This document shows, piece by piece, positions 25,285 to 37,869 of a stretch of 64,000 nt of DNA; positions within the stretch are counted from its first letter, which is position 1; every line of letters starts with the position of its first letter. The DNA is from Steromphala cineraria (taxonomy: Eukaryota > Mollusca > Gastropoda > Trochida > Trochidae), in assembly GCA_916613615.1 (NCBI GenBank), contig OU744724.1, positions 29,002,171 through 29,066,170 on the forward strand. Direction: 5' to 3'. A model generated the notes under the pieces. It saw only the letters and a list, made by a program, of their open reading frames with translations. It had not been told where the DNA came from and did no database searches. The position numbers and the translations under genes were made by a program.

Positions 25285-25642
25285 AAGGGGCAGTAGCACG
25301 TTTTCTGATAATTTTATATTCTATTTTTTTCACTGATAATTGAACGTTGATGCGTAATGTATTATTTTGAAAGTGTCAAAAATCTTATTACACAAGCCAA
25401 ACATTTATAGTCAGAGGACAAAGTATGAAGATTCACATAAAATCCATTGGCAGCCATTTTGTGTGAACACCTTTAATTCATTTTGTGAAAGAAAAAGGAA
25501 TCACATGACTAAACTTAACATTATCTTTTTGAATTATTAATGCTCCATTATGTTCATATGCATTGTCTTTAAATTGGAACCATTAATTTTCATTTTCATG
25601 ACATCATCTTTTATTCGACCTAAAAACGTGCTACTGCCCCTT
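25285..25642. mobile_element. MITE with AAGGGGCAGTAGCACG inverted termini
   Basis: Left end AAGGGGCAGTAGCACGTTTT, right end AAAACGTGCTACTGCCCCTT, about 358 bp, no coding capacity. A shared insertion lies at the equivalent place of unit C (37514-37860) and an independent insertion inside a LINE at 32511-32868. Left flank is TA; the exact duplication is ambiguous because the ends and flanks are both T/A-rich. Confidence 0.85.
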
Positions 25643-25669
25643 TTAGATTCATTTTATGTTAACATATTC

Positions 25670-26290
25670 TTTTGTCACATATTTAAAAACACAGCGTTCA
25701 AAAGCTTTTGCTAAACAAGTAGTTAAAGCAACATGTCTGTAATTTGAACAAATGTGCTTGTCGCCTTTCTTAAAGAGAAGAGTTATCCATGCATGTTTCC
25801 AAACTGAGGGAAATATTGAGTATTGTAATGATAAATTGAAAAGTTTAGTCAGAGGTATGTATAAGCTTTAAGCTGTAGCTTTTATAAATGTATTGCTTAT
25901 TCCATCTGGGCCTGATGCTTTAGTTGTATTGACACAGCATAATATATCAAGACCTTCAGAAGGTGTTAAACTAATTTCACTCAACTTCGAAGTTGTTTGT
26001 TCATGTAGCAGAGGTAAGGCTTGAATTGGATTCTCTACAGTAGATTGTCTTACAAAATAGTCATTAAATGCATTTGCAGCGTCAGTTTCGTTTTCTCATA
26101 TAGTGTATAACTGGTGTAAAATTTAACCGAGTTTTGAACAACAAGATAAGAGCTCTGTTAAAGTTAACCGCTGGTTAAATTGATTTAACGGCTGGTTAAA
26201 AGATAACCGAGTTTTGAACAACCGGGCCCTGGTCGCCACCATCCTAAAGAAGATGTTTTATTGTTTCTGGTCCAGTTTTGAAAAATGTGC
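25670..26290 (-). mobile_element. LINE fragment (start of the reverse-transcriptase domain)
   Basis: Near-duplicate of 37870-38400, where the minus-strand frame is open and reads VKTTKASGPDGISNKFIKA, FPSVWKHAWITPLFKKGD. These are the first reverse-transcriptase motifs of a CR1/Jockey-like ORF2. Here the frame is broken. It precedes 26090-26230, which holds an imperfect inverted or tandem AACCGAGTTTTGAACAAC repeat. Relic copied within the tandem duplication. Confidence 0.7.
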
Positions 26291-28148
26291 ATAAGTTGCA
26301 TGTTCAATCTAAATTAAGAAAACAATAACAGGTAAAATTCTGTGCAGCAATCAAGATTGACACTATCTCAATTTATGGTCTGGATTAGTTTTGTGAACTT
26401 AAAAAAATATGTGGCTAGATAACATTCATTAAAAGGTCTTCTTCCCCCTTTTCAATGACTTCAGGATTATCACTAGTTTTAGTTTAACATAATAGTATTT
26501 CTTTGAGCCGTTTTACAAGAAAAAAGATTACTTACAAAAATATTTGTAACATTCGATATTTCCAAAATTCCTCTTTGATCCCCATTTCTATTTATTAGTA
26601 TATTGTTTGATCAACCAAACCAGCATCTTTTAGGGAACCATGACTTTATAAGCACCAAAGCTATCATTAATCCTAATGTATATCTATCATCGATCCATCA
26701 TTATCCTCATTGACTGTTTTAGATACAGTACTTAATGTAAAACAACACAAACCCTTCTTGACATTTATCATTTTCCAAAAAAGATTCTTGAACCTGGAAT
26801 CTAAATCATTTAATCAACGTCTTTTACCCGTATCAGGAAAACACAGAAACAATCAACTCTTATCCTTCAGTCCCTCTTAGATCCTGGACTATATTAACAA
26901 ATCATCCTGGATCATGGATATCTTAAACTCTTTTAGGATAATGTTTAGTTTAATAAGAATACTTGAACATATTTACTACATGATAGCCTTAGCTTCATGT
27001 ATCATTTGAAATGTGTCTAGTCACATTTGTATCCTCAATTATGACAATTGGCGAACTATCCATATTTGGAGAGCTAACAGCGATATTGTCATATACATTT
27101 CACTGACACATGCCAAGTTTGTTTAACTTGAATTGACATGCGCGAGTGTCTTGATATTAGTTCAATATTTGGATAAGGATAGTAATTATATATCAGTTCG
27201 AAATGAAAGGCTATCATAGATTTATGTATCACGTAAAACGAGTTTGGTGACAAACTGATAACAAATCTGTATATATGTGAATGTTCTTACCATATTTTGG
27301 ATAGAGATATTTTTTTAATTTTTGGCAATTGTTTAAACTCTTTCACACTTCCATGGCAAATTTAGATGATTAAGGTAACAACAACGTTTATTTTGATTTA
27401 AAAAAATATCTTATAAAGTTAATCCTCTAAAAGTATCATAGCGAAAAAGGGCATCTTACTAATGATTTTCAAGAAAAAGTAATTTTCTTCAATAAAACAA
27501 GTTTCCTTTTTATAAAGATGTTCTGTTTCTCAGGGGCTATATTTCACCAAGCTACCCCTCAAATATTAAATTAAAAACTCAAATTCAAATTCCATACTTT
27601 GTATCAATTAAAGGATATAAAGAAACTCCATCAAAGCAAATCTTTTCATTAAATCAAATGTTTCATAGAGTACCTTTTCATCAAAATCAATATTTCATCC
27701 AATCATGGTGGAAACTTCACAAAACACTGATTGGTAAAAAACTGATAAAAACTAAGTCGGGGCTGCTAATATAAAACACAAGACATTTATCCCACCACGG
27801 ATATATTAGTGCTTTGTCCACAATTTTGAGAATCCATACATGTAGTTAGGATGCGATAGCTCATCGCCATTATATTATACACAGAAAGACCTAAATGAAC
27901 TTTAAAATAATGTTCTTGATGAGGTTTTCTGCACTTAAAGCCGGTTTTGAGATTTTGATGTCTTAAAATGCTTCACACATTCAGTTATGAGCGAATGTTT
28001 ACAGTTCTCATGTAAGTATTGAGTAAAACATTAGCCGATAATTGCTGAGTTAAAATCCGCCGATTTCGTTAGGTAATTCATATTTCTGTATAACCCAACG
28101 TTTTATTCCATTAAAACAACATAAGCTGCCTTTGGTCATTACTTGTTA
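26291..28148. other. Non-coding stretch between LINE fragment and ACGTA element
   Basis: No exon recognised. Parts are duplicated: 27130-27540 corresponds to 38495-38935 and 27545-28140 to 38948-39490. The interval 26300-27100 is unique within the window. Confidence 0.4.
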
Positions 28149-29847
28149 TGCCCCAGTCACACTTACGTTTATGAACGTACTGATGCAGAACGTACTTTAA
28201 CGCAGTAAACTGTACTTAAGCCTAGTTATCCGTAGTTATACTTAGTTATCCGTGCTCAAAACGTAGACATAGACGTTAGACAAACGTAGTTTGTGATTTA
28301 ACTTTTGGACATGTTCAAAGTTTAGCATTTCCGAACTACGTTTCCAGAAACGTAGTTCAATGTAGTTGGACGTAGTTAATTGAAAATGTGAACTTAGTTC
28401 ATCGTAGTTGAAACTAGTTAAGAACGTTTTTAATGTAGTACAACTTTTCCACGATTTACTACACTTTACTAGGTATCGAGTACGTTTTTGTACGTTTAAG
28501 TCCATTCTAGAACGTTGTACTATGTCTGACTACGTTAAACTAATATAAGCTACACTAGTTTCATCTGTGTTGAAGAACGTTTTAGTACACAAAACTAGGT
28601 ATTCGTACGGTTAACTACGGTATCAACTACGTTTTGGTACGTTTCGTATTTAGACTTTGACGTTTAAGTACGTTTACCTACATCTAACTACACTTAAGTA
28701 AGCAGAACTACGTTGATCTACGATAAACTACGCCTAACTAGGTAGATTTATTTATTTGTACCTTTGGTTACAATTGACTAAGACACCTAGTATGCGTTTT
28801 AACACTATTCATTTCACAACTGAGAGAGGATGAGTGAAAGGAAGGTGAAAATGAAACAGCATTAGCTTCTATCAACAAAGAAATGATATGTTTTGCTCTC
28901 TATATTAACAAAATCGAAATGGACGACGAAACGCAGAGAACAAGTAGTTGTCCCAAGAGAGAAATTGACTAAAAGGGATTGCCGGTTGGTGTCTCAAAGT
29001 TACTCTTAAAACGATGTCAAGGTTATTGCGCTACCTAGGCTTTACGCACTGGTCAAAGTCCTGTAGTGACCTTGAAAATTAGGTCAATGTCACCAAACTG
29101 ACTGTTTTCTGTGTATTCACCCAATGAAGACAGATACTAAGTTTGAAGGCTCTAGGTAGAAGGGTTTGTGAGATGTCGCGCATACACGGCTTTACACACT
29201 GGTCAAAGTCCCGTCCTGACCTTTAGAATTAGGTCAAGGTCACCAAAACCGAGATAACGCGCTAACAAGAAGCGAGACGGATGGATGGACGGAAGGACGT
29301 ACGGACGGACGTACGGAGCTGAATACTATATTCCCCGCTTCACACTTTATGCGGCGGGGGGAAAAAAACAATGAAGATGGTGGGTATGTGACTTGCTCCT
29401 TCGTAGGCCATTACACGGTCAATATCATACACGTATGTCCGAATTGGAGGTAGAATAAAATACATAAACGTGTGTCTTTATATACCCTACCACTGTAGTG
29501 CCGTGATTTACCCTACTTTAACATACTTTGACGTACCTAAACGTGTTTCAACGTAGTTCAACCTACTTAGTTGTACTAATAAACGTTCTTAAATGAAGAT
29601 CAACGTGGTTAAACGTAGACAAACGTAGCTGGTCAGTTGTTCAATGAACGTAGTTATCCGTTGTTAAACCTAGTAAAACGTTCTTATATGTACTTAATCG
29701 TACTTATACGTAGTGAACGAACCTATAATGAAACGTTGTTTTACGTAGTTACTAAAATGCACTCATTTTCGGCACGTTAGCGGTTTTGTGGCTACGTTCA
29801 ATGAACTACGTTTAACTAGGTAAATGAACGTAAGTGTGACTCCCCCA
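28149..29847. mobile_element. 1.7-kb TIR element built of ACGTA-like degenerate repeats
   Basis: Left end TGCCCCAGTCACACTTACGT, right end the inverted form (ACGTAAGTGTGACTCCCCCA). Both sides are flanked by TTA (28146-28148 and 29848-29850). The empty site survives in unit D (CATTACTTGTTACTGACAG at about 40807), which confirms the boundaries. Both outer thirds are dense in ACGTAGTT, AACGTA and ACGTTT variants on both strands. The central part (about 28970-29360) is a second repeat with AGGTCA motifs ending in GGACGGACGTACGG and a GCGGGG hairpin. No ORF over 90 codons and no transposase. The 3-bp TTA duplication fits PIF/Harbinger-type mobilisation; that is inference. Confidence 0.85.
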
Positions 29848-29878
29848 TTACTGAGAGATGAAATTTGATTCTTTACCT

Positions 29879-30019
29879 TTATCTCATATATACAGACTCA
29901 TGATTATGGTCGCTGCAGCCTTTCTTTGCGCATTTCCATGAGATCCATTCTTCTCTTTTCCTCTTATTGACAATGAACTTATATCCATTAACGAAGTTAT
30001 CTCCCTCAATGGTGGGTCT
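29879..30019 (-). other. FLYWCH-zinc-finger-like fragment (unit C side)
   Basis: In one minus-strand frame: EGDNFVNGYKFIVNKRKREE, then WISWKCAKKGCSDHNHE, ending VYMR and TAA. GY-x-F, a W-x-C, a second Cys and H-N-H follow the order of the FLYWCH zinc finger, but the usual 15 or so residues between the second Cys and HNH are missing. A close copy sits at 40844-40982. Probably a relic of a FLYWCH gene or transposon passenger, or a coincidence. Confidence 0.35.
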
Positions 30020-30599
30020 GGGTCTAACTGTGCATTTGTCATAACTGAATGTAAGGGAATAAAGATGCTAACTGTCATTTTCAACATTATCATAGTGTAT
30101 ATGTATGATCATGACTAATCAAAACTAATGAGTGTTTCCTGAGTGAACCCACTGCTTATTTCTTATTTGTTTCCTAAGTGATCCCATTTCATCCATTCCA
30201 CATTTTGTGGAAAACCAGAGACTTAATCCCTTCAAACAACAATGTTGTAACAACATTGAACTTCAAAGGATTTCTACCTCGACCAAAATGTTGAACTCAC
30301 GTTACTACCCCAAGGTACGACATCCTTAAAATGGGGAATTCTGTTGTTTCACGTTTTCCAATGACCAATTAACAGGCATCCACGGGCTAAATATAACAAC
30401 TACACGAAATAGATGTTTCCAAGTGTGTTTATTCATCAAATGGTGAAAAGTTTAGACATCAATTTCTGGACTTGTCTACTTCAGTGGCCAACTTGGTAAA
30501 CATGCATGCAAAGTTGAAATGACTAGTAAAACCCTGAGAAACTTGAATGACAACATTCTAAATGGGAAGATGTTACATGGAACATCAGAGCTCGACATA

Positions 30600-30718
30600 T
30601 GGTCCTCCTTTCACAAAGCAACCTTAACTTAGGTTAACCTTAACTCCCATTCTTTAACATTACACTCAGTCTGCCTTAGTGACTTGCGATCACCTTTGAG
30701 CTTTCTGAAAGGAGACCA
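30600..30718. repeat. Foldback repeat GGTCTCCTTTCA
   Basis: Starts TATGGTCCTCCTTTCACAAAG and ends CTTTCTGAAAGGAGACCATG. The interior is rich in ACCTTAAC/TTAAGG. A shortened copy with the same ends lies at 41560-41628. Related text (GGCCTCCTTTCACTAACC, AAGGTTGACC) occurs near 21172, 33563 and 42960 in all intact units, inside intron 2 of the GRL genes. Confidence 0.6.
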
Positions 30719-30946
30719 TGGTCTTCAGCATAGTAATGTCCTGTTTGAGGTAGAATGAAATGCACGATTAACACATAAGGCCATATCCCTGGTATGCAGA
30801 AGATTTGGTGCAACTTGCGAAAAGATAAGGAAAACATTGAAAACATAAAATATGCATATAAAAATTGTAGCACAATATTGATGAATGGTCCTAACATAAA
30901 AAAAATATTCTGATATGTCCATAAACACTTGAAAAAAGACGATTCA

Positions 30947-31979
30947 TCAGGCAATCTTGAACTGAAGAATCAGGAAGAAATACGTCAAATAGAAGCCGCC
31001 CACCTGAAATGTAACAGTATGACTTGAGAGTATCTTTTTGTATAAATAGGTTCTTTTGAATTTTGAAATTGATGAAGATAAGTTACAAGATCGATATGAT
31101 ATCAAAACATTATCATTCATTATATGCATACATATCATTGGAAATCATCTGCAGTTGATAATTAGTTGAAATAATTTGTTTAGTAGACACAAAACTCATT
31201 GGTGGGATTTTAAAATCAGATTATAGATCACCTTTGAAATAATAGAATAATAATAATTACAAATGTGTAGCTGTGAGCAGTTAAGGGAATTTAGAAAAAA
31301 TAATTACATATTTAATATAAAAACTTCGGGTCTGAATTATTAAAATACTGTTCATTCTGAGTTACAAAGAAAGGAAACAGAATTCTCTCCAAAAGAAGTT
31401 TGTAATTTCTCAAACCAAATATACCACATTGTTAGGATAAGAACTTATTGTATTGTCTCACTGTGAGAAGGAATTCCTTTGTGATGAGGAAGAAATCAAC
31501 AACTGTAAAGCCAACAGGAACAGCAGTGAGTTTGGTGAGGAAAAGATTCAGCTGAAACGGAGATGGAGATGACAATATGGTAAGACAGCAAAATGACTGA
31601 CTCGATAATGAAGAATAATAGTTTAGTTGGTATAAATATCTATAGACGGTTTTTTACATGTTGCCAATATCTTTTTAAATTTTCAAATAAAAACTCCATC
31701 TGCAGTGTTTATAGAATACAATGGTTGATCAAAACCCACCCTTTTTTCACAGGTTATGCAAAAACAGTGGTTGTGTAACTCATCAGGCTTTGCATATTGA
31801 ATCACCTAAAGTGACATTTTGATACAGTTCTTTGTTCCCAATTCAACCATGCAATCACTTTCTATATAGACCTCTTCTACATGTTGCCAATATTTTTTCA
31901 TTTATTTTCAAATGAAAACTCAATCTTCAGTGTTTATAGAATATAATGGTTGATCAAAACCCACCCTTATTTCCCAGGT

Positions 31980-32035
<56 letters not shown>

Positions 32036-35000
32036 TAATAATACTTTATTACTCCGAAGGGAATTCATGTTGTATCATTACAGAGCTGGTGTACAATAAA
32101 AACAAACAACATAGTTACAAGGAATACAAAGAACAACCACAATCATGCGTGTAAATTAAGGAGCATTTAAAAGGCGAACGCTGCAAGGAATGAAAGTATT
32201 TTTACCCCTATTGGTTTTAAAACATGGCAGTAAGTATCTTCTTCCAGAAGGAAGTTTAACATATTCACAGTGCAATACATGATCTGGATCGGACAAAATT
32301 TTCAGAGATAATTTCAATACTCTTTTTTTGTAAAGATAAGATAGATTTACGAATGAAACCCCGGCAATTTTACCAGCAATATAAACCACTTTTTCAAAGC
32401 GTGATTTGTTTGCCAAAGAAAATAAACCATGCCAACATTGAAAGGAAAAAGTTAATATGCTTTCAATGAAACAATGATAAAAGAGGGATAGTACACGTTC
32501 ATTTACATTAAAGGGGCAGTAGCACGTTTTTTAATAATTTTATATTTTAAAAATTGCACTTATAATTGTAAGTAAATGCCTAATGTATTATATTGACAGT
32601 GTCAACAATCACATTACAAAAGCCAATCACCCATAGTCAGAGGACAAAGTATGAGGATTCACATAAAATCCATTGGCGGCCATTTTTTTGTGAACACCTT
32701 TAATTCATTTTTGTAAGATATAGGAATCGCATGACTGAACCTTACGTTATATATTTGAATTATTACTGCTCCATTTAGTTTAAATACATTGTCTTTCATT
32801 TGGAACCATTTATTTTCATTTTCTTGACATCACCTTATATTCCCCCTTAAAACGTGCTACTGCCCCTTTAAAGGATCGCAGCTTGAGCAAGAAATGTAAT
32901 CTTTGTTGGCATTTTTAAAAACGGCATCAGTATTGGCATTCCAATTTAATTTACTATCTTTTATTGTGCCAAGGTATTTATATTCATCCACGATTTCAAC
33001 ATTTGAACCATTTATACAGACAGGGTTAGTATTGATATGATTGTTCCTGAAATTGATAATAAGTTCTTTTGTTTTTTTAACATTCAACATTAGGAAATTG
33101 TTTTCACACCATGTCGCAAGATGGTTGATATTATCTCGGTAGGAAAGTTCATCATCTTGAATGAGTCCAACAAATGCCGTATCGTCAGCAAACTTCACTG
33201 TAAGATTGTTGGGACAATTGCTAATACAGTCATTTGTGTAGAGAGTGAATAATACTGGCGATAGTACACATCCTTGAGGGGCTCCGGTATTCGTATTTGT
33301 GTAACTCATCAGGCTATGCATAATGAATCACCTAAAGCGACATTTTGATAAATTCTTTGTTCCCAAACGCACAATCACTTTTTACTGGCGTGTTCCCTTT
33401 ACAATATTTCATGTTTTTTTTGTTCATTTGAAGAGGTGAAAGAGTAGAATGGTAGAACATTAAAATACACTGTCTTTTCCCTTTATCTTTGCAAAAGTAA
33501 CAGAAGAATATAAAAACAGTTTAATACTTAGATCTTTAGATACTACTTTTGTTTCAAATCCTGGGCCTCCTTTCACTAACCATCATATACTAAGGTTGAC
33601 CTTAACTCCAATTCTCTAACATTGTACTAAGGTTACCTTAAGGATTTACGAACAGCTAAGGGCTTTTTGAACAGCTTGAAATGCAAACTAATTTTCTTGA
33701 CTTCTGATGTGTGAAAGACAATATCTCCTCCTGACGTTAGAACAAAGAAAACAAATAAAACCTCTTAAGTAGCATATAGATGCATCATATCAAATGGAAG
33801 ACTTAATCAAATTTGATCTCTTTTTATCTTTTAAAACATGTTCATACTTCCCACCTGCCCAATTTCTTCAGGTGTTGCATTCTTTGTTCCTGTTGTTAGA
33901 ATGACACTCGTAGAACCTTGAGCCTATAATAAATGAATAATATGTCAAAGGTACATCGATTATATCCTACATCTCATATAGATAAAGATAAATTTAGAAT
34001 TCAATATATCCTGATGTAGGAAATAAACACGCCATACCATTCTAATTAATTCATTTTTGAATAAGTCATATGTACCTACCTCTTGATGAAGTCCTGCTGT
34101 GCTCAGAGTGAGAAGGATGATGAAGAGGAAACAGGAAGTAAGCCAGAAAAGGTAGGCTACAATAGTGATGGTGTCTTCTATGTTAGATACCAGCTGGTAC
34201 GAGATGAAACAAGCCATGAAGATTGCAAGGAGAAGAGAGAATCCTAGCATCCATTTGAAAGTCTCATTGATAATTTCTACAGCCCTAGACAGTTTTAGAT
34301 AATGAGATCTGAGCTCGGCTAACTGGCCTGGAAGAGTGCCATTTGCTTCCTCAATGTGTCTGGATAGAGTTGTATGGTAGTTGACAAACTGTGTTCTGAT
34401 CATTCGTGACACAACAATAACAAAGATGACAGGCAAAACCCATGCTCCAGTTTCGTAGAACACAAGGATTTCAACCAATACTTTGGACCAAATGGCATCA
34501 GGAAAGGGGCGTGTCATGTTCATCGATAGTTCCACTACTTTTGAAAAATGCGTTTGAAAAGTTACAAACCCAATAAGTGAAAAATTTGTAAACGAAAATA
34601 ACCAGCCAACACTGGTCAGAATAAGTGTATACTTGAAGGCGCACTTGTATTTGCAGTTGATACTGTCCGCCACTCCACTCAGAAAACAGGCGTCCCAATG
34701 CTTGAAGAACAACTGAAAATGTTGGAGTTTATGACATGATACAACCATGATGGTTGCATTGATTGCGCATTGGAGATACCACATGCTAATAACAACACGT
34801 ACAGAAACCCCTTTGTCCAATGGGAAGAGACCAACTGCACTACGTATGGAGTTGAACCACAGTAGGAGGAGCACAAGGTAGCAGTACATGCGACTCCCGA
34901 TCCAGGAAAATGTCCATGATCTTCTAGTATCTTTGTGGTCTGTATCTGAAACTTTGTTCGTTCCTGGACTGGGGTCAAAGTATATACCAACTATCTTCAT

Positions 35001-35093
35001 GGAAAACAGAATAGGCTTGAGGTTGTTCTCGGTTGAGGTGAATTGTTTACTTTTTCGGGAAATATCTTTAACCTTATCCTTTCTTCCTGTCAT
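30947..35093 (-). CDS. GRL copy C: gustatory-receptor-like 7TM protein
   Basis: Four exons: 34080-35093, 33855-33923, 31462-31551 and 30947-31003 (stop TGA). All introns are phase 0; the product is 409 residues. The layout and seven hydrophobic segments are as in copy B, with the last exon VGGFYLTYFFLILQFKIA. Intron 2 is 2303 bp, against 1025 in B and 756 in D, because it holds a LINE with a nested MITE plus a partial internal duplication. The segment FVNYHTTLSRH is shared with copy D, whereas A and B have F-Q-K at that place. Exons 3 and 4 are also nearly identical to copy D. No stop or frameshift is visible, so it may be functional if the long intron is spliced. The start choice is the ATG at 35093, as in copy B. 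Confidence 0.9.
31981..33300 (-). mobile_element. 5'-truncated LINE in intron 2 of GRL copy C, with (TAA)n tail
   Basis: The minus-strand frame 33321-32866 contains reverse-transcriptase motifs GAPQGCVLSPVLFTLYTND and FADDTAFVGLI, then VDEYKYLGTIKDSKLNW. After an interrupting MITE the same ORF resumes at 32507 (LSLFYHCFIESILTFSFQCW) and runs to 32156 (DPDHVLHCEYVKLPSGRRYL). The 3' end is an ATAATAAT tract at 31981-32044. Same clade as the plus-strand LINE at 62250-63226, judging by shared motifs (EYKYLGTI, VLH.EY..LPSG.R). It is truncated at the 5' side near 33300 and not autonomous. Confidence 0.9.
32511..32868. mobile_element. MITE nested in the LINE (AAGGGGCAGTAGCACG family)
   Basis: 358 bp with the same inverted ends as at 25285-25642. 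It is flanked by TA on both sides (32509-32510 and 32869-32870) and splits the LINE reading frame cleanly, so it jumped after the LINE inserted. TA duplication suggests a Tc1/mariner-like source. Confidence 0.85.
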
Positions 35094-37513
35094 GTTGATA
35101 GCGTTTGACAGTGGTATGAAATTATTTTGGAACACCTCTCACTTACTAAATCACATACTTGATGTACGGTTTATATAGCACTCAAAATTGATTTTAGGTA
35201 TTGCTATAGATTTCCCAAAGGAATTGTTTATATATTCGATAAAGGGATTTACATTTGTTTCCTGAAACCAAGTCGGGAATACACAGTGCTAACACAAATA
35301 ACCCATTAGTCCGCCGTGAACAATGTGCAAATGGACAAATTGAAAGAAGGGGTGTGCTTTTTCAATTAAGATATGAATGTATATCCATGAATTAACGGAA
35401 AGGAAATCACACTGATGGGCAAACGGCTATCACTTACTATAATGGTTTTATCTTTATAGTAAATGTAAGCTTAATATGTGTTCATACTTCCCTGTGAATG
35501 CCTATGTGTATTAATGATATACATTATCTATATTTCCCTATGGGTCCATAGTTGTCACATATGATAAACGTTTGAGAGCTTCTGGCACATACATCAGGAT
35601 GTGGTTGGATTTTCATCGATATATACGTGTCATTTTCGGATGAATATGTGAGATTGTTAAATGGATATCATCAAAACTCGTTTTATAGCACGTATAAAAA
35701 CCCAAAACACAAAAGCATGAATCTCTTAAAGTGTATTTATACAAAAAGATGCAGTAACACGTCCTTGATATTGGAATCCAACAAAAAGCAATGGTGTATG
35801 AATTCCAGAACATTTAATTACATTCCATAGAAATTTAGAAAGTCATAACCAGAGATTGCTAGGAAGTTTAAATACCTGTACCAACGTTAAGAAAAACATT
35901 TTCTAAAGTATAGATTAAATAATTATTTCTGTGATAATTGGATTGAGTCACATTAGTGTCATTTGATCATAAAGTGATGATTATTTTGGCAATTATGAAA
36001 ATCAAATTTAAAGTAAATAAAATATATTTTTATAAGCGCCATTGTAATCAACAAGCACTCATGCTCATTTTATATATTTTGAACATAGTACTTTTACACA
36101 AAACTAGCACTGTTTCTTGTTTTTCTGTTTTACTGATAAGATATGTAGATACACACAAAGCTAAGAACACCGATTTCACCAATTAAATACCATGTGATAG
36201 AACTGATATGTGTTTTTGTTATACGGTGCATAGATATTTTATTGCTTATTTTAACTTCATTCGTTAATATTAAACTCGTCTGGATCGTAATTAACGAAGC
36301 AAAGATGAAGGCAGAGACCACAGCTATTGCCAAAGAAATAGAACACAAGGAATAACTGTCGAAAATGTAATTTTTAAATAGACTTATTAAACTTTGACAT
36401 ACGATCAGAAAAAAATCAATTATACAGCAAAAGAAGTATCGAATTACATAGAGTCACGGGCGCATCATTGTCACTAGCAATAAACGATTCGTTAATAAAT
36501 TGAATGAAATATATACAACTAATTATTTCTAGTCTCCACATTAGTTAGTCCACACGCTCTGGCTTTGTTCTTGGTAATTGCTTTTTTAATATTTTAGTAG
36601 CATCAGCAGCTTTCAATTCAGTGAAGTGATTGGTCATGAAATATATCGATATAGAATAAATAATCAGTGATTTGAATTTCATTTCTTGTATTATAAAACA
36701 TTTATGCTGATATGAGTTCAAAATGTCTTTAATTCACCTTTTAATTTCAAATATATTATAATCGATAGTTTTCAATGAAAAGTAACCGATAGCTTTACCA
36801 AAGACATACATACATGTACTCTCTTTTTTTTTACGTTAGATACATACGATGTATGTAGATAAACAAAAGCAGAAGTATAAACCTAGCATAACATTTTACC
36901 ATTCAAACTATCAAGTCCATTGATTCTACCCCTCTGTCTCTTGTATGTTAACGTTTTCTAAATAACTTATTGGTAGTGATGCGCACAGCAGGGTTCGGTT
37001 TCCGGTTATCGATCAATATCGTGTCAATATACCTTTATTTTGTCACCACAGTGAACCGATGAGCCTCCAAATGATACCGTGCAAAAGGACATAAATGGTA
37101 ACGTTAACAATCTTGACTTAAACAACCAATGGATTTTCACTTCAATGGATGTTGTCGTTGGTGTAGTAAACAATAAAAAATGTCATCAATTACCCATTCG
37201 TAAATTAGGCACGATATTTAAATAGAAAACTTGTAAGAGGAATTTATAACAGCAGATCTGAAGACAAAATTTGGAAATGGAATAAACATACAAATACCCA
37301 CCCAAGAAACTGTTGCACAATTTCAAAACAACAACCATTGGCAAAAGCCCAAGATGAGCTAAAAAGTATTGCTCGTCGGTGTTTAATACTTCCAGTGCAG
37401 AAAATAACCTAGGAAATTTTTAATTGATAGTACACTTTTAAATGATCACGTTTTATCAAAGTAATCAATGTGGGCTCCGTTCTCAAAAGTATTTTTCTCC
37501 AAAATGTCTTTCA
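35094..37513. other. Duplicated 5' flank of GRL copy C
   Basis: Parallel to the flanks of copies A, B and D. Open frames here (for example 35613-35813 and 36130-36348) have counterparts in other units that carry indels and stops, so I do not call them genes. Confidence 0.5.
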
Positions 37514-37860
37514 ATCACGTTTTTTGATAATTTTATATTCTAAATTTTTCACTGATAATTTAACGTTAATGCGTAATGTATTATTTTGAAAGTGTCAAAA
37601 ATCTCATTTCACAAGCCAAACATTTATAGTCAGAGGACAAAGTATGAAGATTCCCATAAAATTCATTGGCGACCATTATGTGTGAACACCTTTAATTCAT
37701 TGTGTGTAAAAAAAGGGAACACATGGCTAAACTTAACATTATCTTTTTAAATTATTAATGCTCCATTTAGTTCAAATACATCGTCTCTAAATTGGAACCA
37801 TTATTTTTCATTTTCATGACATCATCTTTTATTCCTACTAAAAACGTGCTACTGTCCCTT
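37514..37860. mobile_element. MITE copy (AAGGGGCAGTAGCACG family), left end lost
   Basis: Right end AAAACGTGCTACTGTCCCTT is intact. The left terminus is missing and the sequence starts at CACGTTTTTTGATAATTTTA, joined to truncated flank. It is in the same position as the element at 25285-25642, so it predates the B/C duplication. Confidence 0.8.
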
Positions 37861-37869
37861 TAAGATTCA

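Noticed and set aside
28242..28505. Minus-strand 87-codon frame
   Set aside because: It lies inside the ACGTA repeat array; its residues merely reflect the repeat.
30676..30954. Hydrophobic 92-codon frame overlapping the stop of GRL copy C, with an overlapping relative in unit D (41633-41861)
   Set aside because: It lies in the 3' UTR in a shifted frame, the reading frame is not kept between the two units, and no start context or splice site supports it.
31981..32044. (TAA)n tract as a stand-alone microsatellite
   Set aside because: It is the 3' tail of the LINE at 31981-33300, as the ORF end and orientation show.
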